A DNA stretch of 60,000 bases. Origin: Glandiceps talaboti (Eukaryota > Hemichordata > Enteropneusta > Spengelidae). Under the pieces are notes generated by a model that ran no database searches, was not told where the DNA came from, and saw nothing but the letters and a program-made list of their open reading frames with translations. Made by a program: the position numbers and the translations under genes. Below, piece by piece: positions 22,801 through 37,331 of the stretch (position 1 is the first letter of the stretch; each line of letters opens with the position of its first letter). Where the stretch lies: positions 31,925,176 to 31,985,175 of the forward strand of contig NC_135550.1 of assembly GCF_964340395.1 (NCBI RefSeq), read 5' to 3'.

Positions 22801-25800
22801 AGACATACTATATGCAAGGTAAGTTGTAATGTGTCATTTTACTCTACTTTCTTTCTGTGAAGGAAAAGTGTCTACATAATTAATTTTATCACATTAATGC
22901 TACACTTTAGAAAAATTCAAAAGTACAGTATAATCTATACACTTCATAACTTGTCTTGTATGAATTACTTCTACACCATTCCCACTTAACAGATACAGCA
23001 ACAACACCTAAATTATCTTGAATGAAGTAAGAACTATATTAGGAATTGATATAATTATGTTACAAATGATAAATATACACGATTTCCATGGAAGTGGAAC
23101 TGAAAAACTCTAAAATCTGGCAGATGTTGCATGGGAAGGGGATTTTATATGAAAAACAAAGCAAATAAGAAATTTAATTTATATGTGTGACCAACTTACC
23201 TATAAAATCTGAGTGCTATTTCAGGCTGGTCTGAATAGAAATAATTGGTGGCTATACAGGCTATAGCTTCTACATGGGTATTGTCATAATGTAACACTTC
23301 CTTGTAAAACTTAGTAGCATTAGGTAAATCATTTAAACCCTAGAGAAAATCAAACCAAAAATTAACATAATCCAAGAAATTAGAAGTTCTACAAAAAAAT
23401 AAGTCTTTCCTCAAAATGATTTCATCATATCCATCATGTCAGTGACCTTTTGGATCTTTTTATCAAAGAATGAATAAATAAATGCAAAGCTGACCTGCTA
23501 GTTGTACATTTTACATGTAATGGGACAGTGCAACATCTCAGTGCTCAGAAACATTTGTCTACAAAAACACTGGCACTGTATCTGAATAATATGCATAACT
23601 ACTAAACATAACCTAAGAGTAAACTTAGATAGACGCAGAGTAAAACTATTGTTGCTGCATATGATAGATGACACAAGTGGGTGTTATATGGATATAATCA
23701 CCTTGTAAGCTTAGATAGACGCAGAGTAAAACTATTGTTGCTGTATATGATAGATGACACAAGTGGGTGTTATATGGATATAATCAACTTGTAATCAAAA
23801 TGTGGAAGTCTCCTAAAAAGTGCACCGGAATATTGAACTTAGAAATGAATGTGGTTGAATGTGGAAAACTTGTAATTCTATCAACATTACATGACTTGCT
23901 ATTGTTGTACATAGTTAGCACTGCATTCAAAATTGTCAAATTTCTTAAATGAAAAACATTCTTATTTTCTTTTACGGATTCCTACCTCATAAATTCTGGA
24001 AATGCCAGTTAGCAATGCTGTTTCACCAGAGAACTTCTCCAAACCTTGTTTATAGACTTCAACTGCTGCCAATGGCTGATCCAATCTAGCATAGACTTTA
24101 CTTAGGTATAGGAAGGTATCTATCATGTCTTGTTGTTTTAAGGCTGACTTGAACTGCTGCTCAGCTTCTCTATACAACCCAAGTCTAGACAATAATCACA
24201 ATTTAAACTTTAAACTTTGACCTCATGACATCATCAAATTTATTTACACTTTCTATGAGAGGAATTCTAAATAAATGGTAATTAATACAGTCTATTCTTG
24301 TTATCAAACTTCTTGTCATTTTAATAGCAGGTAAGTATCGGAAGAGGGCACCCCATATTTGACAAAGTTAGGGCCAAAATTTCCGTCATGGCCACTGATA
24401 ATATGGCAATGCACAAAGCTGTGAACAAAATGTGTGTAAAAGACTGACAAGAACTAGGGACAACTTTCTATCAGCTGTTTCTATGGAACAATGTGCAACT
24501 ATTCTGGTCCTCATTTCTGGTTTACAACCACTTGTGAACAGCGCCCCTAGTGGCCAAAGATGAAATCGTTTATATTTTCTGATAACTGGAATACAGTGTA
24601 GCAGAAAGATATTTCGTACTTTCAGCCAGAACATCAAAGTAGCATAGTGCACAACCACCTTTTTAGGAGAGAAGGTACCTATAGTGTATGCATGCATCAT
24701 GTTGACACACACATATATTAGAGAATATACAGGAATAAATCAAAATAACTTCAGATGTTTTAATCAATAGACTAAAACATGATTCAACACACAAAATATT
24801 TCCATGAACCCATATATATACACTCAGATGGACAAACACATACACAAGTGACATGTGTTAACAATTACATGTACAAATGAATATACTCAGATATGCATAC
24901 ATACACATGGCCACATATTGACATATATACTGTATTATTTCTACAAGTTGCACTTCCAAGATGTTTACTTAACCTGCATTGGTTCAATATATAAATGAAG
25001 ACAGCAATGAAAACAATAAACATAGAAAAACTTTGAAATTTTGGTGTGGCAACACACTAGGTGAAAACATTAAACTGACCTGTAGTAACATTTGCCAAGC
25101 TGCACTTTCCACCACCAGTCTTTGAACTGACAAGCTTCTGTTGCTAGGGCAGCCAATTCTAAAGCATTTCTTACATCGTTCTCATGGTGAAATATGTACT
25201 CAAACAATGCCTAGAAATAACCCATAAAGCATAAAAGTGTAATAAATGAAATTATCAATGGGATACTGAATCAATAAAATCCCTACCTCTGGCATTGTTA
25301 CAGGTCTTTGTGAAAGGGTGGTGTATGGTTGGTGTCACTACTACACAGTGAGACTGGTTGAAATGAGAATGTTACGGCGTATGATGAAGAGTAATACTTT
25401 CGGTCATGATATAAGTTATGAGGGTTTACAAATCATGTGATGTCATATTTCAAGACTGGAACAAAAATTAATTTTGTATAAAAAGGCAAACTCTCAAAAT
25501 AGGCTTTATTTTTCTCAACCATATTATGAACATTTAATTTCATTGAATCTAGGTCTCTGTACAAATGTGAGAAATATCTTACCTTCGCCAAAGTAGGTCT
25601 TTGAGCATATTTAGAGAAGTTCAGCCTGGCTAGATTGATGAATGGTCCATCAGGAGTTGATAACATGGATGCCTTCAGGTATAAAAATATTATACTTGTT
25701 ACCTGTTTATTGTCTTTTTTGCCAATTCAGTTCTGTATTTGCATTAAAAATCCAATGATATTCATATAACGTCCCTTTTATCAGCTTTATAATAATACAA

Positions 25801-28637
25801 ATACATGAAAACGCAAAATGCTTTATATGTTCATGATTAACTTAGGTAGTTTGAATAATGCAGTCTCTGATACAACTGAGAATACAGATGGATGCAGATA
25901 TACAGACTTTCCAATTATGTCAATATCCTTGACACCCTCATTCCCATCTCACTCCCAGCCCTCAATATCCCCACACATCACAACTTACAGTTCACAATGA
26001 CACTCTAACCCCTCTTTTCCACAGTCACTTTTATTATAGTTCCCATTGACACCCCCCCCCCCCCCCCCCCTTTCAGATAACTCAGACTCTCCATATTGCC
26101 ATCACTTACAGTTCCCAGTCTGACATATCTCCCTGATGCACTGGTTACAGGTCTTGCAGTGTGAGCTGTCCTGGGAGTCCTTAATGCCTGCTCCATTGTT
26201 CCAGGTCTTCCCTGGGTACCTGGTCTGGCAAACCCTGTCAGAGGTCGTCCACCTTGTGTTGTTGGTCTGACCCCGGCACTTGGTCCACCCTGTCCTGTTC
26301 CTGGTTTCTTTAATGAGGTGCCTGGTCCTATGGATCAAAATGTTACACAAAACATTACTGGTTTCTTTAATGAGGTGTCTGGTCAACAGGTCACAAGACT
26401 ACAACCAATACCTTAGGGATGATTCCACAATGTCACATAAGCTCCATAAATGAACTTTGTTTGTTTGTTTATTAAAAATAAAATCCACTTCCCCTATAAA
26501 CAGACGTTGAAAAGTGTGACATTGACACTTTTATATGTGATGTAAATCATGATGAAACCACAAGCAGTAATACCACTATGATTGATACAATGCTAAAATA
26601 CAGTAAACACATTAAACTACTAACCAGCTGTATGTCACATTAGCAGTACATTTTAAGTCTACATCTCAGTAGTAGATATAGAACAAGTTATCTTTGAAAG
26701 CATGCAAGTTTTCAAAATTTCATTAGAAGTGCGAAAGTGAAGTTCAGCAATCACATTGATGTCAGACCCCACTTCCCCCTAAATGAATGAAGTTTGTTTA
26801 TTGAACGCGTGCGACATTGTGCGATCATCCCTTATATATATATCTACTACTGGTAATGGTGACTGAGGAATGAGAACACCACGACTGATGGGTTTCATTT
26901 TAGATGAATGTCTGCTATCAAGAGACAACACACTGGGTACATTGCAAAACAAAGTATTAATTATTTTCACCCTAAACCATATCACTGCAGAACAACATGT
27001 TCCTCCACTAAAATGTATTAGAATAAGTAAAATATTTACCTCTATTAATCAATTCATATCTTCAATAAGTAATGATGCATAAATAAATGCTATAGTTTAG
27101 ACAGTACCAATACTTTCAATATGTATATCAATGGTATCTAAATCTTTTTTTTTCTTACAAGATTGTAACTTTGTGCCTGAAATAGACCTCTACAAATTAC
27201 AAGTTTGTAACTTTGTGCCTGAAATATCCCTCTACAAATTACAATAGTAGATATTGTTTCTCTTTGACTTACTTGCAACTTGTGCTATTGTATTATCATC
27301 CATAACCATTTCTGCTATACCTTCTTCATCTACTTCTACTTCATCTACATAGACTTGTTCTGTTAATGCTCTAGTCTTCAGTGACCATGCTGCCTGTTGT
27401 AATCGGCAAAGAAAAGAAAAAGTTAAAATCACCATAGGTATATAGATAACTATATTGCCATTAGCATAAAAATGCATTGGAAATTGGCTTTCCACATGCA
27501 CTTAATTATAAAAGATTGAAAACTAAAGATTGGAAAGAAGACAACAATTGAATAAACCGTAAAAAAGAAAATGCAAGTGGAAAGTAAAAGCAAAAGATAA
27601 AATTGATGTAACACATCAAATGATACAAAACACACAAGATGCTAAAAAGATACAATGCTCAGACAAACCTAACACTAAAACAAAATTTAATGGTAAACGA
27701 TCCTAGGACTGGTTTAAAATACGGATCATAGATGGATAAAAGCTCTTCCTAAAACATTCTGATTTTGTTTTGATACTCCTGTACTGCCTACCCGAGTGTA
27801 ACAGTTCAAAAAATGTATGTGCCAGATGACTGGAATCCCTAATGATGGATGTAGCTTTGCGAATGGATCTGGAATGATAGACTAATTGTAAGGATTGTAA
27901 TTCAGAATCTGTACCTATGCTTCTCTGTGCTGTCTGGACGACTCTCTCATGTGCATTCAACTCATCGTTGGTGATGTTGTTAAAACAGATGGTGATGGTG
28001 ATACATTAAAATACTCTCTATCACAGTGTGGTAAAACTTGTCTAAAATACAACGACTTATTCCAAATTTCTTCAAACGTCTGAGAAAATAAAGACGCTGT
28101 TGTGCTTTCTTTACAAGGTGTTCAGTATTTGTTTGCCAAGACTGGCGATATGAAAGTTGACAGACAGTACACTCTCTTCAAAGGGGTGAATGGTTCATGT
28201 GTACATGTGTTAATATGGAATATACTGATACATGCTTTATTTCACACATTTTTGTGGGTTTTTCTTTACCCTTTTTGGTGTGTGTGGGAGGGAGGGGGTA
28301 AACATGATAAATGTGTAGTGGTATGAAACGCAAGGTGGAGATTGTTATCTTTTAAACTACACGATTTCAAAATTGTAAAATCTTATGTACAGAGCAATAT
28401 CTGTCAAATTACACTACACTACAAACTACAGTACGAAACACTGTGACTCGTAATCGTTGGGAATTATTGCAATCTGAGAAAATATTTAAAATTTATGATA
28501 TCGACAGGTGTTTTGAAATAAAAGGTTCAGCTTACCTGATCGTACGGATTTTTCTCAAGAAGTTGAGTGCACAGAGTGACACATTCCTCAAACTTTCTTC
28601 TCCTATAGAAACTAAGGGCTAGATACATAGGATCCAT
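19883..28637 (-). CDS. TTC8: BBSome subunit TTC8/BBS8 (complete, 496 aa)
   Basis: Minus-strand exons from 5' to 3': 28,637-28,536, 27,393-27,273, 26,327-26,110, 25,672-25,583, 25,210-25,080, 24,184-23,986, 23,339-23,200, 22,605-22,440, 21,619-21,497, 21,164-21,081, 19,999-19,883 (TAA). They total 1,491 nt with every phase matching. Recognised by the start (FYRRRKFEECVTLCTQLLEK), GIAEMVMDDNTIAQVA, MEQALRTPRTAHTARPVTS, FKSALKQQDMIDTFLYL, LFNNLGLCCFYAQQYDM and HAEAYNNLGVLELRKGH, all near human TTC8. The N-terminal region is low in structure; TPR repeats fill the C-terminal two thirds. The BBSome is the coat-like complex at the ciliary base that moves membrane proteins into and out of cilia. It is slightly shorter than the human forms because exon 1 (ends NPYDQ) joins directly to AAWSL. 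Introns hold a LINE remnant, poly-C and small duplications. Confidence 0.96.
23622..23795. repeat. Two-copy direct repeat, 86-bp period, in TTC8 intron
   Basis: The segment starting CTTAGATAGACGCAGAGTAA occurs at about 23,624 and 23,710, nearly identical through GTTATATGGATATAATCA. A recent tandem duplication. A similar two-copy duplication (about 41 bp, TTGTAACTTTGTGCCTGAAA) lies at 27,163-27,245. Confidence 0.9.
26051..26070. repeat. Poly-C tract in TTC8 intron
   Basis: A run of 20 or so C, about 40 bases from the donor of exon 26,327-26,110 on the minus strand (poly-G in the transcript). Confidence 0.9.
27703..28180 (-). pseudogene. Non-LTR retrotransposon C-terminal remnant in TTC8 intron 1
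   Basis: In minus orientation a peptide runs from SWQTNTEHLVKKAQQRLYFL through KFGISRCILDKFYHTVIESI, then RVVQTAQRSIGTD and finally RSIKTKSECFRKSFYPSMI. This is the post-catalytic C-terminal end of LINE reverse transcriptases. It is 5'-truncated (no polymerase motifs) and broken by a stop near 27,985. Same strand as TTC8, wholly intronic. Confidence 0.75.
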
Positions 28638-28649
28638 TGCTATGGTAAT
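28636..28649 (-). promoter_or_regulatory. RFX X-box-like palindrome over the TTC8 start codon
   Basis: The minus strand reads ATTACCATAGCAAT, an imperfect palindrome matching the X-box pattern RTTRCC-AT-RGYAAY bound by RFX factors that control ciliary genes, including BBS genes in worms and vertebrates. It overlaps the A and T of the initiator ATG (28,637-28,635), closer to the coding start than usual. Confidence 0.45.
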
Positions 28650-29974
<1,325 letters not shown>

Positions 29975-30212
29975 ATCGTACTCCTACGATGTCGGCTAAT
30001 CTTTGTTGTGCAATCAAATGACACATCGAAACCTTGAAGGGGGAAGTGAGATAACGGTCTCCGTCAATCGAATACAACGCCCGATTGGCAGTTGTTTATA
30101 TATGACTAACTGTTTGTGACTCCGATGAACTCTGGAACTTAGTAGATTTCTGAACCAATTGAAGTTTTGAGCATACCTATAGACATTTGTGTTGATATCA
30201 CAGGGCTTTACA

Positions 30213-31792
30213 ATGTCATGCATTGCTCCAACTCGATTTATCATCTACGTTTTGGTTGTGTTTGGACTCACGCCTTTATATATGGTGAGTACAAAATACA
30301 TGTAAATGGACTGATTCAGTAAAGTTGTGTCGCAGCAAAAAAAATATTCAAAATCAATTTCCCAGGTGGTAGTATAAGTAAATTAAGTACATGCTGAGTA
30401 TTGCACACTATGTGCAGTGTGTGATTGACGTAGAAACAGACATTTACGGTGCACGTGTAGACTCATGGACTTTCTGTTAAAATCTACACACAGACCATTG
30501 TGGATTTTACGTCAAAATGTTGATGACATTATGGAAATTGAACCAGGTATTTAGTTTAGTAAAAAATGACCCATATACGTGTAATTCGTCGTTATTCGTT
30601 ATCTACGATGATGGCAACCAACATCGAAGTCGAATATTACAATTATATTTCATCTTCTTTGTTGACTTATCAGATGAAATTAGCATATGTCTTGTTGTAA
30701 GCACTGACACATGTACATATCACATATCTCACTTTGACCAGTCTTTTCACATGTTATAAAATGATAATGATAGATAATAGGACTTGAATGTTATCATGGC
30801 ATGCAGACGTATATTATGTATCTACATGAGATCGGTAGTTCCTCATACACCCCTTCACCCCTTCAAGCCATAGTGTAGAAAGTGACTTGAAGTGTTACGT
30901 ATAAAGGTCTAGTGAAAGAATCAAAGTTTGGAGTCCAACCAAGAAATAACCTTCAAATTCAATTCTATATACATGTATATACAAGTTACTAACAAAATGG
31001 TTTTGGGCGTCAATGTCTGATAACACTGCGAAGTAATAGATGGGAAATACTGGCATGGAGAACCAGCCTGTTTTTTTTCAGCGAACAATAAAATGAAGTA
31101 AGATCTTGGAAATTTCACATTCAAAGTAACATTACAAACCTTTTGACTACTCACGGTTTTGATATTTTTCAAACTATTATACTAATTTAACATATAAATA
31201 ATTATGTTTATGATTTTTAGCGTGTTTTCAGTGCGAATAGTTTATAACTACTCCCATCCAGACACAATTTAATTTACTTTGCCAGATGTCCGAATACATA
31301 GTCCTGGGCATGTGGATGTTAAGCTTAACCATAATCAAGTGAAAATGGTCATGAAAAGTATTGGAAAGTGGTTCATTTATTTCGTCTTATCTATGATAGC
31401 CAACCGATCGCATTACTAACGAGAAGTGGGAATGAACGAAACGCTCACGGTGACAGAATAATACTTTGTTTGTTTGTTTTGCCTTGTTTCACTTCAGGGT
31501 CATAATTTGACTACATCGACAATTTCAGCTACCACACCCGGAAGGTGAGTCCCTTTATTTCGATTAGACATGTTTGACGGTGTTTCAGTAGATATCGTAC
31601 ACAAACATAAAAAGAGGAAGGAAAGAAACAATATTCAATGGGAAAGAAACGTGTATTTTATGTGGGTAAAAAGAGAAGTTTTGGGAATAAATCTCAATTT
31701 CGAAACCATATCTTATTTAGAGAATAAATCCTTCATAATTGATTATAAACTATCATTGTACTTATTGTGTAACAATATATTCAAGATACATA

Positions 31793-31877
<85 letters not shown>

Positions 31878-33495
31878 GGTGGTGGTAATTAGTAATTATA
31901 TGGAATTTGAAAACTGCACTTTCAAGATATCCAATTACTAAAAATCATTAATTATGCAAATTACTCAATAAGATTAAAACACAAAGTTAATAATACATTA
32001 AATATAAAACTCTCTTTATTAATATATTGCCTAATTCCCGAAAATCATTATTTATGCAAATACTCTAATATTCCTATAAATGTTTACCAAAACCAAAATA
32101 GTTCTAGCCGTCACAATAAAGAATATGTGTACCAAGTTTCGCTTGGTACACACGTAGCTATTAATTTAGATGTTTAATTTGCATAATTTGTGAATTTCGG
32201 TAATTCGGCTATATCTTTAAGAATGCAAACGTCAATTTTCATATAATTTGGTACATCATTAATGATAATAAAGTACAAGTGTTTGATAAAGTTTTCTGAT
32301 GTTTTTAATTTTATCCAGTCATTGTCAAAACTTTATCCAACTCTTTATTGATCAGGATATATCTTATGAATACACACTTAAAATTTCATATAATTTGGTG
32401 AATGCATTCATTATAATAATGTATTTGATATCGTTTGATGATATAGCTTTCAATTGTAATTAGTCATAATTAATGATTTTCATTTATGAATTTTAAGTAA
32501 AGATTTTCATTGCCTATGCAATATCTAAAGAATTCAAGCTTACAATTTCTTTAATTTCAAGCCTACATTGATAATAACAAAGTGCATTTGCCATATAATA
32601 TGCTTGTTGGTGTAGCTATCTTAATAATTCACTTGTATAATTAATGATTTTCGGTAGGCAATATCTTAAGTATGCAAGCTTCAAATTTCATATAGTGTGG
32701 TACGATTAATTTGCTAATTAAGGGGTATATCATATACGATAACCATAGCTCAGAATTTTGCATTCTAACAATTAATGTGTGTAAGAACAAAAATCTAAGG
32801 GCTTCGCACTTACGGAGGTATTCAGTTTACGTCTGGTTTGTGTTAGCTTATCAAATACCAGCTACCGCCTATAGTCACTAGACCTAATAGTATCTGAACA
32901 AACAGCAGATGGATATCGGATATGATAAATATTTTGCAGACTATTGGCATAGCACGATGACGGGTGGTCGGAAAGGATCAGCTGTCCATCATAAATGATC
33001 ACAATGGTCTAAGATGCGCAACGATGAATTATACCATAGTCGTTGGAGACGTCTATGATTTATATGATGATACGTATTGACTCCTAAAAGATCGGGTAGT
33101 CTAGTGAGTCAGCACCCCCAAAAAATCCTCCACAACAAGCAAACAATCAATCAAACTCACTTTCCTCGTATAATCTCGATTTGATTTATTTTACAACGTT
33201 TATTTAATTTTAGGGACCGAGGAGAAGAAGGAAATCAAGACGAAGGAGTGACGTCAGAGGATGGGCATGATCACGTCATTTTCTACGTACTTCTTCCAGT
33301 TGTTTTCGTAGTTGGACTATTCTTTGGCATGTGCTGCTTATATTTCATTTATGTCAAACGAGTCAGCATTTCACCATTCTTACATTCTATTTGTGTAAGT
33401 ATTGAAAACAAAACAAAAACATGTTCAGCACCCTCGCTCTCACAATCAACACCACCACAACAACGAATATCATTACCACCACCACCACCACCACC

Positions 33496-33548
<53 letters not shown>

Positions 33549-33928
33549 AACCCTACTACACACACCACAACTATCGCCACGAACGCCATTAACCAAAACA
33601 AAACCACCACTAACCCATTGCCAATGATGTCACAACAATCACTGTAACAACCATCGGTCATCACTGCCACATTTACAACCACAGTCACACTCCATCAATA
33701 CCACAAGCAACACTACTGACATAACTACCATGTCTGTGACTACCATTATCACCACCACCACCACCACCACCACCACCACCACTACCACCACCACCACCAG
33801 GTTCCCATGTCTGTGACCACCACCACACCACACCACAGTCACTACCATCACCACCAGGTCCCCATGTCTGTGACCACCATCACAACTACCACCAATACTA
33901 CCACCACTTACGCCACCACCATCATCCT

Positions 33929-34012
<84 letters not shown>

Positions 34013-37000
34013 CACCACCACTACCAGTATTTCAACAACAACTTACATCACCACCACTACCACCATACCACCCCACCATTACCACTATTTCAACAACAAC
34101 TTACACCACCACCACCACCACCACCACCACCACCATTACCACTATTTCAACAACAACTTACACCACCACCACCATCATTACCACTATTTCAACAACAACT
34201 TACACCACCACCACTACCACCATACCACCACCACCACCATCATCATTACCACTATTTCAACAACAACAACTTATACCACCACCACTACCACCATCACCAT
34301 TACGGTACCACTATTTCAACAACACAACTTACACCACCACCACCACCACTACCACCACCACCACCACCACCACTACCACCATCATTGACTTTATTAATAT
34401 TCCTACTATTTATGCAATTTCTATTCAAGTATATTTAAATGCATGCTATTGGTGAATTCTTTATATAATCCACATTTGCTCATCAGCCAAGAATTCATCA
34501 CAGGCTTGATTTGAATGTTCCAAGAATATGAATATAATATTAACTATCGAATAATTAGTACTTGGCTTTTTTACCCATTCTGTTAAATGTATAACATTCA
34601 ACCTTTTTGTTGTATCTACAGTGTTCCTGTCGTGAGGGAAGGTTGATCCTTTCCGATATAGAGAGCATTGATGATGAGGTAAGGAATTGTTACATATGTC
34701 TCGGTGGGTATGGGTATTCATTTCGGATTTTTAATTGATATAAAAATTTTATGATGTTTCATAACTAGAAAAAAGCCAAAGCGAAACAATACAGACCGAG
34801 TCCAGCTTTCAAAAAACTGGCAAGGTGTGTGTAAACAGTTTGTTAGTGTGACTTGTAAATATAGGACGCAAGTAATTATTAAATGAACTTTTTACACATT
34901 CGGTAGTTTATTGCTCTTATAGAGTGACGTACTTGGCATTGTGTGTGTTGTTTCACATTGTTTTCTTCAAAGTATAAAAACACAGTAAAGTTATTTTACC
35001 GAATAAAACCCCATCCATATGGCCACTTTAAACCTATCTACATTTATTCCAGTCCGGTTTAGGGATTGTTACGTTCTTTCTTCTGGCTGATAATTATTTT
35101 TATCTAGTTTGTGATAAAACAAAACATATTATCATATTTCGCTAGAAGTAACGGTATGAACGAATCATCATTACCCAAGGTGCATCACATGCCCATAGGC
35201 ATAGAAACTAACTTACTCAATCAGTACTGTTATTGATTTTCGTCCGCGATCGATACTTTGGTTAGTAATTTGCTCACATATTAGCAGACGTGATAAGCAG
35301 AACCACATTATATTGATAACAAAAAAGACTATTTATGACTGTCAGTACTCAAAAACTATACCATGATCCTTTAATATTGTGAAAGTAAACTTAAGTCTAG
35401 TAAAAACGATCGAATGCCATATATCGCCAAGAGAAAAGACTGTTTTCCAAAGTTTTGTGCAAAATGGGATAACTTTGAAGTTTGAGTGAATTTTGTTCCC
35501 TACCTCTGCACAGTACCTTTTTCTAATTGTTTTGAATGTTCCAAATTGTGCCATGTACTATTTGTACACTTATGTTGCTGTAATTTGTCTCTCTCGAAAA
35601 TAAAATATTTATTTAAAAATTGTTTCATTTGTATGAGTATTACAATACAAAGTAGAAGACCGTTAAATTGTCCGGATTATAACCTACTTATTACTTCCCA
35701 CCCCACTCCTGCCCCACCCAACCCTACCCCACTCCTACCCCACCCCACCCCCACACACTAAAACATACAGACCAATCCCTGACCAAATGCCAGGTTCATA
35801 GTAAAATATATTCCAAACTATATTGTCAAATTTTATTCCAGAATGACAAGCAACCACATGAGAGAATCGTTCCGATTCAACTTGTATGGGGATCGCATGT
35901 TAACGAAAGTGCAGATGATGAGATTGTCGAGACTCGTAGCAAAGATGGTTCGGGTAAGAGGTTGCAGGATATCAATGTAAGGCATAAATCAATAAAGAAT
36001 AAAGGAAAAGAACATGTAACAAGGCCAAAACTGATGTCACTTGGAAGGTCTCAAAACTCACTACTAGATACAGTCCGGAGGCAAAACAATCTGCCACCGA
36101 ATGGTCACTGGGATAGCTTTAATGAACATCATGGTGGGGACCAAGGGGATGGGCCTACTCCGTCTTCAGATATACCACCCGGACCAAGTCCTTCTCCAAT
36201 GCCTTCACTTTTACCTGTAACACAAGAAACTGATCTTGAATATTTTCTTGAAACCGCTAATGACTTAGCAGAAAGTTCACAGGGGAACAATACTTGGAAG
36301 GATTTTAATTTCGTCACTTCAAAGTTTGCTGCAGGCCTGTTTGCCTTCGATGGAGGCCATCTCACGTTGGATGAAATGGACATAGATCTCTTCATACCTC
36401 CAGGGGCTTTAGTTACTGAAAGTCCTGTATTAGTGTATCTGTACGTGAAACCAGAAAGTTCACAAGTCGCACCAAATCAACTCTCAGTAAGTTCTGTCAT
36501 TTACTGCGGACCTGACGGTCTAAAATTTGAGGAGAACGTGGTACTCACTTATCAACACTGTGCTGTCAACACAGACCCCAATGTCAAAGTGATCACCCTC
36601 TTCACTAACACAGAAGTCGGAGACGATGCAGTATTTCGGGATCTCGGCACAGACGATACCTGTTTCAGTTTCCAGAACGGGAAGAAGTGCTTCCTGTTCG
36701 TGAACCATTTCACTGGGTTTACCACGGTTGCAGAGGCAGCAGAACCAGGTGTAGGGAAGGTACAAAAGGTTGTTGATGTAATGTGTTTTACTGAGCCAAT
36801 TCTACCCACAACTAAGTACCTACCTATTAGAGTGTATTGTGTCAATCAAACGGCTGATGCTAAACAGGTAGGAAGAATTCTGAGCATCTCAACTGCACTA
36901 TCTCTGTGTTTTTTCATTTGTAAGTTATAAAATGGTGGACTTATGAAATATGATGCTTTAATTTATCATACTAGTAAGTAGGGTCTCTACATCTGTCTGT

Positions 37001-37034
37001 GTGTCTGTGTGTCTGTCTGTCTGTCTGTCCGTCC

Positions 37035-37089
<55 letters not shown>

Positions 37090-37098
37090 GGTCTGTCG

Positions 37099-37154
<56 letters not shown>

Positions 37155-37217
37155 GGCTGGCTGGCTGGCTGGCTGTCGTCCGTCCGTCCGTCCGTCCGTC
37201 CGTCCGTCCGTCCGTCC

Positions 37218-37293
<76 letters not shown>

Positions 37294-37296
37294 GGT

Positions 37297-37331
<35 letters not shown>

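Noticed and set aside
32126-32152. Perfect hairpin as a microRNA precursor or terminator
   Set aside because: An 11-bp stem is too short for a miRNA and such terminators are not used by animal Pol II; it is the centre of an inverted repeat array.
33387-34388. Thr-, His- or Val-rich long frames (up to 193 codons)
   Set aside because: Triplet microsatellite period keeps frames open; the region is an intron of the UNC5CL-like gene.
36129-36845. Antisense frames over the ZU5 exon of UNC5CL-like copy 1
   Set aside because: Shadow of a well-supported coding exon; no independent support.
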